Positions 54,217-62,571 of a stretch of DNA of 64,000 bases are shown in pieces (position 1 is the stretch's first letter; each line of letters opens with the position of its first letter). The notes beneath the pieces are model-generated. The model did no database searches. It saw nothing but the letters and a program-made list of their open reading frames with translations, and was not told the origin of the DNA. Both the position numbers and the translations under genes were made by a program. The DNA comes from Ruegeria arenilitoris (GTDB lineage Bacteria; Pseudomonadota; Alphaproteobacteria; Rhodobacterales; Rhodobacteraceae), in NCBI RefSeq assembly GCF_013035425.1, contig NZ_WQHX01000003.1, positions 199,001 to 263,000 on the forward strand. Reading direction: 5' to 3'.

Positions 54217-55890
54217 TTAGTCGGGCTGAATGTCCCGCTTGGCGACAAAGGCATCCACCGCTGCGACGGTTTCAGGACGAAGGTTCACGATACCTTCATA
54301 GGGACGTCCAGTCGCGGCCGGTTGATCGGGGTACATTTCCTTAAATTTCAGGTGGCGGGCAATAATGCGGTTAAACTCATGTCCAGCCCATGCTCCGATC
54401 TCGGTCGATACGCTCTGTTCTTCGCGGGGGTCGCGGAACAGGTTGTAGAACTTGGCCACGATAGCATTTTCACCTTTGGCCGGAACTTTGAGTTTGATGT
54501 GTTCCTTTACCACCTCTTTCAGCGAATTGATCGAGTAGATCAGTACATGATCCCTGCGCCCATGCGTATCGCCAATAAACATCAGGGACGTCTGATCGAC
54601 ACCGTCAATGATCCGGTCGCGGGGGATGGCATCCATCGCTCCGCCGATACGCGCAATTGACGTGAACAAATCAGAGATATGAATAATGTCAGATACAATC
54701 GAGTCTCCCTCGATCAAGCCGGGCAGGCGGGCGAACGCATCCACCCGAACGCCTCCTTCAGACGTATCGGCCTTGCCGCCCCGGAAGACCAGCGGCGAAA
54801 ACCCACTGCCGGGGGCATATTTGGTGAAGTGACCGTTGTCGCCCATCAAAACGATCAGGGTATTGTCCCTAAGCCCCAGCGCATCGACTTCGTTCAGAAT
54901 GACCCCGATCCATTCATCCAGCTCTTCCATGCTTTCAACGAATGTACCGCCGTTGGGTGTCGTGAACGCCTCTCTCGTCGTGCGCGTTGTCGACAGAGGG
55001 ACAAGCGGCCAGTATTGCAGGAAGAACGGTTCATCCCGTTCTGCTAGCAGGCGCAACTGTTCCATCGCCTGTGCCTGATAGCGGATGTTCATTTCATTAT
55101 ATTTGTCCTGGGTCCATTTCTCACCCGGTTCCATATGGACTTCGCGGACCTCCCCGCCAATAACAGCTTCGAGGCCGGTAATCATGTGTCCCGGATCAGG
55201 GCGAAACCAATCATCCAGCGTGTATTTGGAGTTGTAGTTGTCTTCCCCTATGGCCATGGTGATTTCTTCCTTGGCTGCATCTTCGTTGAAGATGGCCAAC
55301 TGGCCCTGCTGATGGATGGGGAACGCGGCGTAGTCAAAGCCCTGATAAGTAGGCCAGGATTCCTGAATGTCGCCCATGTGCCATTTGCCAACATGCGAGG
55401 TGTTGTAGCCTACGGATTTCAGAACTTCGGCAATTGTGACTTCTTCATCGGCAAGGCCAAAACCTGAAATATCGACGGCGGTATCGCCCATCCCATTGCG
55501 ATACGGCTGGCGACCCGTCATGAAGGCGACCCGCGACGGTGTGCAGGACGGCTCGGTATACATGCGCGCAAACCGCATGCTTTCCTCTGCGAGCGCGTTG
55601 ATATTGGGCGTCGAATACCCGCGTATCGCGTTCATCTCGGGCATACCCATGTCGCCAAAACCCATATCGTCAATAAGGATGTAGAAGATGTTTGGAGGGT
55701 TCCCTCCGTTTTTCTCACGAAAATCGGCCAGCAGTTGGTCAACCTGTGCGTCGTTCTCGACCCAAACGGCTTCGTTTTGCTGCTTCAGGACATAGTATTC
55801 CGCATCATGCACGATATTGCTGTCCTGAGCTGCCGCCGTGATAGCGGAGCCGGTAAAGACCAGCGCTGAGAGGAACAGTTTTGATTTCAT
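54217..55890 (-). CDS. Exported arylsulfatase-family sulfatase
   Basis: This 557-residue protein has a signal peptide (MKSKLFLSALVFTGSAITAA). The sulfatase metal site IFYILIDDMGFGDMGMP comes next, then the formylglycine motif CTPSRVAFMTGRQPYRNGMG (CxPSR type, needing a formylglycine-generating enzyme encoded elsewhere), HVGKWHMGD and LMGDNGHF with further active-site residues. It hydrolyses a sulfate ester, plausibly on an algal or marine polysaccharide or an aryl sulfate. The ribosome-binding site GGGGTATC precedes the ATG at 55890. A small regulator gene lies 14 bp upstream. Confidence 0.92.
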   Translation of the reverse strand: MKSKLFLSALVFTGSAITAAAQDSNIVHDAEYYVLKQQNEAVWVENDAQVDQLLADFREKNGGNPPNIFYILIDDMGFGDMGMPEMNAIRGYSTPNINALAEESMRFARMYTEPSCTPSRVAFMTGRQPYRNGMGDTAVDISGFGLADEEVTIAEVLKSVGYNTSHVGKWHMGDIQESWPTYQGFDYAAFPIHQQGQLAIFNEDAAKEEITMAIGEDNYNSKYTLDDWFRPDPGHMITGLEAVIGGEVREVHMEPGEKWTQDKYNEMNIRYQAQAMEQLRLLAERDEPFFLQYWPLVPLSTTRTTREAFTTPNGGTFVESMEELDEWIGVILNEVDALGLRDNTLIVLMGDNGHFTKYAPGSGFSPLVFRGGKADTSEGGVRVDAFARLPGLIEGDSIVSDIIHISDLFTSIARIGGAMDAIPRDRIIDGVDQTSLMFIGDTHGRRDHVLIYSINSLKEVVKEHIKLKVPAKGENAIVAKFYNLFRDPREEQSVSTEIGAWAGHEFNRIIARHLKFKEMYPDQPAATGRPYEGIVNLRPETVAAVDAFVAKRDIQPD

Positions 55891-55904
55891 GAGATACCCC
55901 TGTT

Positions 55905-56111
55905 TCATGATTTACTTGTTTTCAGACCTTCAAGGATCAGATGATGGCAAAAGGTTGAAAGGGAGAGTTCGCTGTCTTCAGCCTGTGAGCGCAACAACTC
56001 TTTTTCGCTTTTGGTTAGCAGCGTTACGACGCGTTCGGTTCGCGCAGTATCGTCAGGCAACGATGGGCGTCCGAACCTCTTCCCTCTCGATTTGTCTGCT
56101 TTGTCTTGCAA
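55905..56111 (-). CDS. Small ribbon-helix-helix-like protein before the sulfatase gene
   Basis: This 68-residue protein has a basic N-terminus (KADKSRGKRFGRPSLPDDTA) and TERVVTLLTKSEKELLRSQA, followed by LSLSTFCHHLILEGL. The pattern of a beta-strand (ERVVTLLT) followed by two helices is that of ribbon-helix-helix proteins, often autoregulators or relaxosome components. It precedes the sulfatase by 14 bp and is probably co-transcribed. It is divergent from the AraC gene with 55 bp between, so a shared control region is likely. Confidence 0.65.
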   Translation of the reverse strand: MQDKADKSRGKRFGRPSLPDDTARTERVVTLLTKSEKELLRSQAEDSELSLSTFCHHLILEGLKTSKS

Positions 56112-56166
56112 TTGTCCAAGCCTACATATTCGAATAACATTTCATGAAAACTACCTGCGGGGCGGA

Positions 56167-57123
56167 ATGGACGACATCAAAAAACGATCAGCCCCCAAAA
56201 AAACTTGCGCCCCAAACACACTTTTTTTGCAGGACCCTTCGCAATTCCGCGAGCTGTCCCAATGGGATGTTGAGCTACGCCAAATTGAGGAGGGAACTAT
56301 GAACTCTTCGGTATCCGTTTGGGCAGGTCTTGACCTTCAAATGATTGATTTGTCGTTTGATAAGGCTGTGTACCAAACTGGTGTTTCTCGCCCTGACATT
56401 CTAGCGTTTGGCTTACCAGACAAAGGGAGTGTACGGACTTGGCTTAACGGCTCACCCTCAGACACCGCTCTGATGAATTTTGGTAGCGGAGACCCTTTTG
56501 AAGGCGTGAGCAATTCAACGCTCACAGGCCTGACCTTTGGCATCAACATCCGAAGGGCTCAACGGATCGCCGACGATTGCGGTCTTGATATCAGCACCGT
56601 GCGAAATGACGCTTTAAGATCTTTCGTTAGCGACGCTGGAAAGCTTCATTCCTTAGTCAAAAACAAAGCGCGCTTTCTAATTGGATCAGCGGCCGGACCA
56701 AGCTCTGATAGTGAAGAGAGTGATATGATCTTTGAGCTTCTGGAAATGCTGGTGGTAGGCGAAGAATGGAGTGATCGGCGAAACAGTAAAAATAGAACCC
56801 GTTTAGCACAACAAGCCGTTGAGTTCATGCGGGCCCATTTGATGGATAACGTTTCAATCGGTGAAGTATGTGCAGATATTCAGGTATCTGCATGCACTCT
56901 TCGTCGCGCGTTTCAGGAAACATATGGGGTGAGCCCCAAGCAGTTTTATCTAAGAGCCCGTCTCGGTGCTGTGCGCCATGAACTGGTGTCCTGCTCGCCA
57001 GAGGAGAGTATATCGGACATCGCAAACGCTTACGGATTTTGGCACATGGGTCAGTTCGCGCGAGACTACAGAGCACTCTTTGGACAACTGCCGACACAAA
57101 CGTTGTCAGGCAAAGTGAACTGA
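56167..57123 (+). CDS. AraC-family transcriptional regulator
   Basis: This 318-residue protein has a C-terminal AraC domain: MDNVSIGEVCADIQVSACTL with RRAFQETYGVSPKQFYLRAR, then SISDIANAYGFWHMGQFARD. The N-terminal ligand-binding part has no clear family. It is divergent from the ribbon-helix-helix/sulfatase unit and is the likely regulator of that unit. The ATG at 56167 follows GGGGCGGA; the upstream frame overlaps the divergent gene and is not supported. Confidence 0.88.
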   Translation: MDDIKKRSAPKKTCAPNTLFLQDPSQFRELSQWDVELRQIEEGTMNSSVSVWAGLDLQMIDLSFDKAVYQTGVSRPDILAFGLPDKGSVRTWLNGSPSDTALMNFGSGDPFEGVSNSTLTGLTFGINIRRAQRIADDCGLDISTVRNDALRSFVSDAGKLHSLVKNKARFLIGSAAGPSSDSEESDMIFELLEMLVVGEEWSDRRNSKNRTRLAQQAVEFMRAHLMDNVSIGEVCADIQVSACTLRRAFQETYGVSPKQFYLRARLGAVRHELVSCSPEESISDIANAYGFWHMGQFARDYRALFGQLPTQTLSGKVN

Positions 57124-57694
57124 AACAGAGCTTGGCAACAGTCTTTGGCGCAAAGTTTGTGTTAAGCAATTGTAGTTGCGGAGCCACTGTCAGAGTTCAG
57201 TGGCTAGCGACGCTGAGACCTTGGCGGTACGCGGCCTAACTTGTCCGCAACACGAGAATTGCAAAGTCGGATTTTGTAGGTCCGCTTCGGGCTGACTGCG
57301 GTCCTATGGAGCAATACTGCGGATGTCTGCAAAGTCCGCGTAGCAGCCGTTCGTATCCATTCTTTCGAACGGCAGCTTTAGAGCGCAAACATCAGCGGCG
57401 CCCACGTCAGGTTGGCGTGGAGGAAGACCGTAGTCGGCGAATGTGGCAGTGGCAGAGTTCGATTGGTCGGGCCGTTTCAGCACTGGTCTTGAGACTTATC
57501 GGCGCAAAACTGGTGTTCGAAGTAGTAAAAATTGTTGTGAACTTAAGTTCACTCGAAGGGGGTTACTTTGAATTTCGTCGAGCCGAGACCCGGAATAATG
57601 TTGCACCACCCGTACTAACTCATTGATTTGTTTAATGGCCCATGAGGGCATCGTTGCAGTGTAAATAATTGAATAATAGAGAATATTTCAACCC
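57124..57694. other. 571-bp stretch without a gene at the right end of the island
   Basis: It holds a dispersed short repeat (57320-57362, reverse complement of GCGGACTTTGC with flanks similar to 39488-39545) and one GTGAACT-type palindrome (57537-57552). No gene is supported. Confidence 0.5.
57537..57552. repeat. Palindrome copy 5, GTGAACTTAAGTTCAC (perfect)
   Basis: This is a perfect 16-bp palindrome, 143 bp before the right attachment repeat and 15 kb from the other copies. It has the same seven-base arms as copies 1 and 4. Confidence 0.75.
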
Positions 57695-57710
57695 TCCTCG
57701 GTCCGCCACC
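57695..57710 (+). repeat. Right attachment repeat (tRNA-Arg 3' end copy)
   Basis: CCTCCTCGGTCCGCCA repeats the last 16 bases of the tRNA-Arg gene in direct orientation. No more of the tRNA is present here. It is the likely attR of the island. Confidence 0.8.
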
Positions 57711-57760
57711 TACCCCCATCTCTGTCAGCGCAATCCTTCTTTCCCTGTTTTCTAGCTTTT

Positions 57761-59002
57761 TTAGGGCGTTTGGACTATGCCATTCTTCCGGATGCGCCCT
57801 TTGTCCAGTATCTCATGCAGAAGATCCGGCACGCCCTGGGACAGCCGACGGGCGAGGGGCCGTGCCTTTGCCCCGAAGGCATTGTTTCGGTGTAGGTCAG
57901 GTGTCGCGCAGATCCGATGGTCGCTTGCTTGCTTATCAATATGTCGCGCGATGGCAGACGCTACTTCTCGCTCCAGAGCCATCGCAGGCAACCGCCAGCC
58001 TTGGGGATCGGTTCCGCCCGAGATCAACCGGTTCGAGACGTAGTAGCGGATCTGCCGTCCACGACGCCGGGTGTGCATCGGGGTTAGACGATCACCGGTC
58101 TCATCTTGCAGTTTTCCGGAGAGCAACGCGCCAGATTGCAGGGACGCTTGTTTGCGACCCCGCAGTCGCGCGCTTGCAGCCTGTAGCTTTGCCTGGACCC
58201 GTTCCCAGATCACGTCGTCGACAATGGGGTCATGCTGCCCGTCCTAGACTTTCGTCTTGTGGCGGATCTTGCCAATGTAGATCGGGTTTCGAAGCAGCGC
58301 GTAGATCTGGCCGCGCGAGAGAACGGGGTGCCGCCCTGAACACGACTGGATTTAAAGTGGTGGAGCTTGGAGCTCAGGCCCATCTCGTTGGTGCGACGCA
58401 TGACCGCGTTCAGGCAGCCAAGCTTGGCGTAAAGCGTGGATATCGCCCGGACAGTGTCCGCTTCCTTTGCGTTGAGAGTGAGGCCCTGGGTCTTCGGATC
58501 TGAATGTGGGTCGTATCCCAATGGCGGTAGCCCGCCCATCCAAAGGCCCCTTTTCTTGGAAGCTGCGATTTTGTCGCGGATCCGCTCGGCCGTCACCTCC
58601 CGCTCGTACTGGACGAAGGACAAGAGCACGTTGAGCGTCAACCGGCCCATGGACGAGGCCGTGTTGAAGGCTTGTGTGGGGGAGACAAAGGAACAACCAG
58701 CCTGACGAAGACGGCAAGGGATTGGGTCAGGCGGCCGATTTTTTAAACAACCACCATCTGCACGAGACCTGTGTTGAAATAGGCCAAGAGCTGCTACGGA
58801 GCGGACTTCTCAATCGCACCCCCCCAGATATACCGCCATCGTCGTATCTGGCCCTACAAGCAACCCACCCTTCGTGCCGCTGGCTGGCGATATAGGCGGC
58901 GCAGGCCTGGTGTTGGGCGTCGAGAGAGTTGAAGTCCTGATCGAGCCCTTCGTCGGAAGACTTCCTGGTGTAGATGGCGCAGCGGATCCGAGGTTTGCCC
59001 AT
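57761..59002 (-). pseudogene. Decayed large serine recombinase
   Basis: The frame starts [20 protein letters not shown] with the catalytic serine region and continues to YDDGGISGG. Broken pieces follow: [19 protein letters not shown] with a TAA replacing a Tyr codon, then a shifted frame with GRLTLNVLLSFVQYEREVTA and ERIRDKIAASKKRGLWMGG, and later GKIRHK and VYDGQHDPIV-like segments in other frames. It is a large serine recombinase of the kind found in alphaproteobacterial prophage-like elements. Several frameshifts and at least one stop codon make it inactive. It lies just outside the right attachment repeat. Confidence 0.82.
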
Positions 59003-59004
59003 GG

Positions 59005-59397
59005 TCAGGCTGACCTCTTCAGGCCTAAGAACCGCGGCCCCGACCACCGAGCGCCGGTGATGGTCCGGGTAATAGGTGACAGTGAGGTGTAGCACTTTCC
59101 GTTCCAGAGAAAGCCGCCGTCGACAACATCGACCACATGGGCCAGGCCATTCCATTCCCGGATCAACCGACAGCCGGGCTTGAGTGCGGGGCTCGGGGGG
59201 GACAGGTCATCTAGTGCCGCCTTGGCAAGCCTGGCGACAAACCCTTTGGGCAGGCCGCCTCGCTCGCGCGCCTGCATTTCGAAGGCCGGGAACCGGCGCA
59301 GGAACGCGGTGCTGAGTCGTTTCGGGACGGGTGTGCCGAAGGCTTAATCTCAGCCAGCGATCAGCGCCCCATGGTCCATGGTCTCGATCTCTGCCAC
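59005..59397 (-). pseudogene. Decayed DUF2924 gene
   Basis: Reading from the GTG at 59397 gives VAEIETMDHGALIAG, then two nonsense codons (TGA and TAA where Trp and Glu would be expected), then AFGTPVPKRLSTAFLRRFPA and on to [20 protein letters not shown] and SGPRFLGL. This is the DUF2924 family, usually encoded directly upstream of large serine recombinases, as here (2 bp gap). Apart from the two stops the frame is intact. Confidence 0.8.
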
Positions 59398-59501
59398 GGT
59401 ATGCCTCAACGCGCATCCTCCGGACTGCTGCTGATACGGTATATGGTCTTGTCAGAGGAACTTGTCTTGAGGCGTGCAGGTCGATTGCATAGCATTTAGG
59501 A

Positions 59502-60031
59502 ATGACCAAACCTTCCTCCTTCAAGTACTTTAAAACTAGCCCATAGATCATCCGCCTGGCGGTGATGCTGTACATCCGATTTCCGCTGTCACTCCGCAAT
59601 GTTGAAGACCTACTGCACGAACGCGGGATCGATGTCAGCCACGAAACCGTCCGCTACTGGTGGAACAGGTTCGGCCCAATGTTTGCCTCTGAGATTAGAC
59701 GCAAACGGGTCCAGCAACTTCGAGCCTTCTCAAAATGGAAGTGGCACGTAGACGAAGTATTCGTGAAGGCGAATGGCCGGCGACATTATCTTTGGCGTGC
59801 AGTCGATCACGAAGGTGCAGTGCTGTAGGTCGTTGTCACGAAACGCTGAAACAAAGCTGCAGCATTGAAGTTCCTCAGGAAATTGAAGAAGCGGCACTGT
59901 TGCGCTGAAGAAGTAGTTACAGATCGTTTCGCATCCTACAAGGCGGCGCTCAGAGATTTGGGTGAACTGACGGGCAGGTGGCTCAACAATCGAGTTGAAA
60001 ACTCGCACCTGCCGTTCCGTCGAAGAGAAAA
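59502..60031 (+). pseudogene. Decayed IS6-family transposase
   Basis: The start MTKPSSFKYFKTSP is followed by a TAG in place of Glu, then LAVMLYIRFPLSLRNVEDLL, ERGIDVSHETVRYWWNRFGP and KWHVDEVFVKANGRRHYLWR. Further stops (TAG and TGA) lie at about 59826-59850, then KFLRKLKKRHCCAEEVVTDR and NRVENSHLPFRRREK. The DDE residues D (WHVDE), D (VVTDR) and E (NRVENSH) can still be seen. The C-terminus is replaced by unrelated sequence after about 60031. Confidence 0.82.
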
Positions 60032-60166
60032 GACGTTGATGACTTCCTTGCAGAGTTCCTTGGGTCGGGGGCACATCGAAAGATGGTCGCATCTTTTGGC
60101 TTCTCGGCGGAAGAAGTCGATTTGGTGGCTGAAAATACCAACAAGCAGTTATCGGTTATCCGCTAA
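60032..60166 (+). pseudogene. C-terminal fragment of an unidentified protein joined to the IS6 remnant
   Basis: In a frame different from the transposase, this reads DVDDFLAEFLGSGAHRKMVA and FGFSAEEVDLVAENTNKQLS up to a TAA. It has the composition of a genuine protein end but no start. It is likely the tail of a chromosomal gene truncated by the insertion or a deletion. I do not recognise the family. The 355 bp that follow (60167-60521) show nothing. Confidence 0.4.
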
Positions 60167-60521
60167 CCAACGGAAGCATTGTCAGCATCGAGCCCTAAGC
60201 AGATAGTCAATCCATTGATGTTACCGCCTGTTTCGATAACCCGACAGTTGTCGTCCGGTCACGACCGACCAAGAACGAAAATACTATGGACAAAAATGCC
60301 GCGCGGGATGAAGGGAAAGTCTGTTTTTCTGAAGTTTCGAGAATTGCAGGCAAGCTTTGGTTTTAAGCAGTAAATTCTGCAAAATAGCAACAATGATGTC
60401 CAATCGAACCCTTTGGTTCTACATCAATTGGCAAAAGCTGACCTGACCTAAACTTTTTTTGAATACGTGCCAAACTGTGTCAGCATTTGTTAATAGGTAA
60501 AGTTAAAGGTTAGGACGCGTT

Positions 60522-60668
60522 ATGTCACCAAGACTGATCGAAGATGTCGCTGGCCGTCCGTTTCTGATCAGCAAAATCGAGAAACCGGAATTTAGCCGAC
60601 GTTTTGCCATCTATTGCCTCGGTAGCGCCACGCGCAACGGGGTAAACTTCGCTCGTATCTCGAATTAA
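60522..60668 (+). CDS. Small hypothetical protein (48 residues)
   Basis: The frame begins MSPRLIEDVAGRPFLISKIE and ends RNGVNFARISN. AGGACG lies before the ATG. It is followed after 4 bp by a second small frame on the same strand. No family is recognised; the call rests on the tight pairing and a reasonable codon composition. Confidence 0.35.
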   Translation: MSPRLIEDVAGRPFLISKIEKPEFSRRFAIYCLGSATRNGVNFARISN

Positions 60669-60672
60669 TACT

Positions 60673-60888
60673 ATGGCAGATATCTCACCGGAGGGAGCCA
60701 TCGCACGCGTACGCGCAGCCAAGTCAATCGGCGCGCGCGTAACTATTCGCTGTACATCGACTTCCGAGTTCAAAGCTATACAGACAGCCATTCGCGAACT
60801 CGACAGGCCGAAAAACGTTGGCGTCCGCCTGGAGCTTGAAAGGCCGAAAGCAGGAAGCCTGCAACCACGCGTATTGTTCAGGTCTTAA
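60673..60888 (+). CDS. Small hypothetical protein (71 residues)
   Basis: The frame begins MADISPEGAIARVRAAKSIG and has FKAIQTAIRELDRPKNVGVR near its end. It is basic and probably helical. It starts 4 bp after the preceding small frame. A long complementary frame exists on the other strand, so the coding strand is not certain. Confidence 0.35.
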   Translation: MADISPEGAIARVRAAKSIGARVTIRCTSTSEFKAIQTAIRELDRPKNVGVRLELERPKAGSLQPRVLFRS

Positions 60889-61066
60889 CGCAGTTTGTTC
60901 CAACCTGATGTGTAAGCTTTGACGAATAGTGCGAAAGTACTCAATCATAAGGTGCCTGTTGGCCACTCCAAAGGCCTTTGAGTACCGCACTGTAACTAGC
61001 GGCTGGATCGTCCGCAAATCAGACCAGGACATTCCTGCGCCCAACTTCCAGTCATCGCAAAAGGTC

Positions 61067-61579
61067 TCATCGAAGGGTCAAAGCGTAAGTTGCTTTCTCG
61101 AAAATGTCAGGATCATCCTGCACAGTCGCGAGCAATGCGGCACCTTCCAACTTAGCGAGCACCGCTAATGCGTCAGAATGCGGATCGTCGCTTTCCGGAA
61201 ATGCCCCGGTAAGTCGATCGGCCAATGCCTGAAAGAACCTTTTGGCCGCCTCCGTGACCGGCTCAGGCAGACCTCCGCTTTCGGCTGCAAGCAAACCACA
61301 AAGGCACATCTTTCCGTCCTGCCGCAGGCTTTCCGCGAATAGCGTGCGCAGGCGTCCGACCCGTGTATCCAACGGGCATTCATCCAGCGTTTCAAGGAAA
61401 CGGGACGTGTAATCCCTGGCAAGTCGAGCGACCAGGTCCGCCTTGGTAGGGAAGTAATGATGTATACCTGCGCTGGTCAGCCCGGTGTCGCGTGCAACGT
61501 CTCGGAACGAAAAGCCGTTGTAGCCGCCGGTGCGGACCCGCGCCTCGGCGGCGGCAAGGATCTTCTCTTCTGATGTCAT
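61067..61579 (-). CDS. TetR-family transcriptional regulator
   Basis: This 170-residue protein has the N-terminal TetR helix-turn-helix GFSFRDVARDTGLTSAGIHH followed by YFPTKADLVARL. The C-terminal part is a short ligand domain. It overlaps the upstream flavin oxidase gene by 4 nt, so it is the last gene of a cupin-oxidase-regulator operon and probably controls that operon itself. A candidate operator lies in the operon's promoter region. Confidence 0.92.
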   Translation of the reverse strand: MTSEEKILAAAEARVRTGGYNGFSFRDVARDTGLTSAGIHHYFPTKADLVARLARDYTSRFLETLDECPLDTRVGRLRTLFAESLRQDGKMCLCGLLAAESGGLPEPVTEAAKRFFQALADRLTGAFPESDDPHSDALAVLAKLEGAALLATVQDDPDIFEKATYALTLR

Positions 61580-62571
61580 GCCATCGTCCTCGATAATTCC
61601 CTGTGCGCTGTATCCACCGCTTCAAGGGCGCCTTCGAGGAACCCTCCGTGCGACGGCGCCGTTTCAGTTCCCGCAAAGATCACCCTCTGGGAAGGAGTGA
61701 GTGCACCATACTCTGGATGGGAGGTTGGCGGTTTGAGGTCGGCAGAAGTGGCGGTTGCCGTGTCGGCGCTCCAATCCTTGAAGAATACGGCGCGAGGATC
61801 GGCTGCTTCGGGGCCAAACAGGCGACCCAGTTGCGTCACCGCGAGCGCTTCGAACCCGGATTGCCGAGCCGCGCCGGGCACGGCAAAGCCGAACAGAGCG
61901 CCCTCGGTTCCGTCCAGGGGTGAAGCGTCATGTATTTCCGCCAGCGGACCTTGATGCGAGATTGCGTCACCATTCAGGCCCGCACCCCGCCAGAATGGGG
62001 TGTTGTAGACGGCAAGGAATTTGGTATGCCCGGCCATCCAAGTTGGCACATCTGGAACGACCACCCCCATCTGCGCAGCAAGACGCGGCGGCAATGCCAA
62101 AACCACGCGGTCGGCGCGCAATGAAAACCCGTCTCCGCTCAGGGTGACGCATCCGTCTTCTTCGATCACACGCCGAACCGGGTGTTCAAGGCGCAGCTTG
62201 TCGCCAAGCCTCTGGGCGAGCGCGTCGGTTATCTGGGCGAGCCCGCCGGCAACGCGCAGCGCGCCACCCATCGTGGCCAAGTCGAGATCGCGGCGCACAT
62301 TCCCCTGCGCATCTTCGAAGACCAATCGACCATCGCTATGTTGCGGAAATACCCGTAGCCCAAGCTTGTTAAGCAGGGCCAGCATTCGGTGGTTGTGTGG
62401 CCAGATCCACGAAGGGCCAAGATCATAACCGTCCTGTGAGAGAACGCGACCGCCCGCGCGGTCGCGCGTTTCCAGCAATAGCACGTCGCGTCCTTCAGGC
62501 TTCAGCATGTGCGCCAGCGCGAGGCCCGACAACCCCGCGCCGACGATGGCAATTTCTACATCTGGCTTCAT
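61576..62571 (-). CDS. FAD-dependent amine oxidase-like oxidoreductase
   Basis: This 331-residue protein has the N-terminal dinucleotide motif IAIVGAGLSGLALAHMLKPE with the downstream LLLETRDRAGGRVLS, both typical of flavin amine oxidases, and the C-terminal FAD motif IFAGTETAPSHGGFLEGALE. It is shorter than many family members (about 430 residues). The substrate is unknown. It overlaps both neighbours by 4 nt. Confidence 0.9.
   Translation of the reverse strand: MKPDVEIAIVGAGLSGLALAHMLKPEGRDVLLLETRDRAGGRVLSQDGYDLGPSWIWPHNHRMLALLNKLGLRVFPQHSDGRLVFEDAQGNVRRDLDLATMGGALRVAGGLAQITDALAQRLGDKLRLEHPVRRVIEEDGCVTLSGDGFSLRADRVVLALPPRLAAQMGVVVPDVPTWMAGHTKFLAVYNTPFWRGAGLNGDAISHQGPLAEIHDASPLDGTEGALFGFAVPGAARQSGFEALAVTQLGRLFGPEAADPRAVFFKDWSADTATATSADLKPPTSHPEYGALTPSQRVIFAGTETAPSHGGFLEGALEAVDTAHRELSRTMA

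Noticed and set aside
57306..57626. 106-codon plus-strand frame near the right attachment repeat
   Set aside because: It crosses both a dispersed repeat and a palindrome; the translation has no protein-like features.
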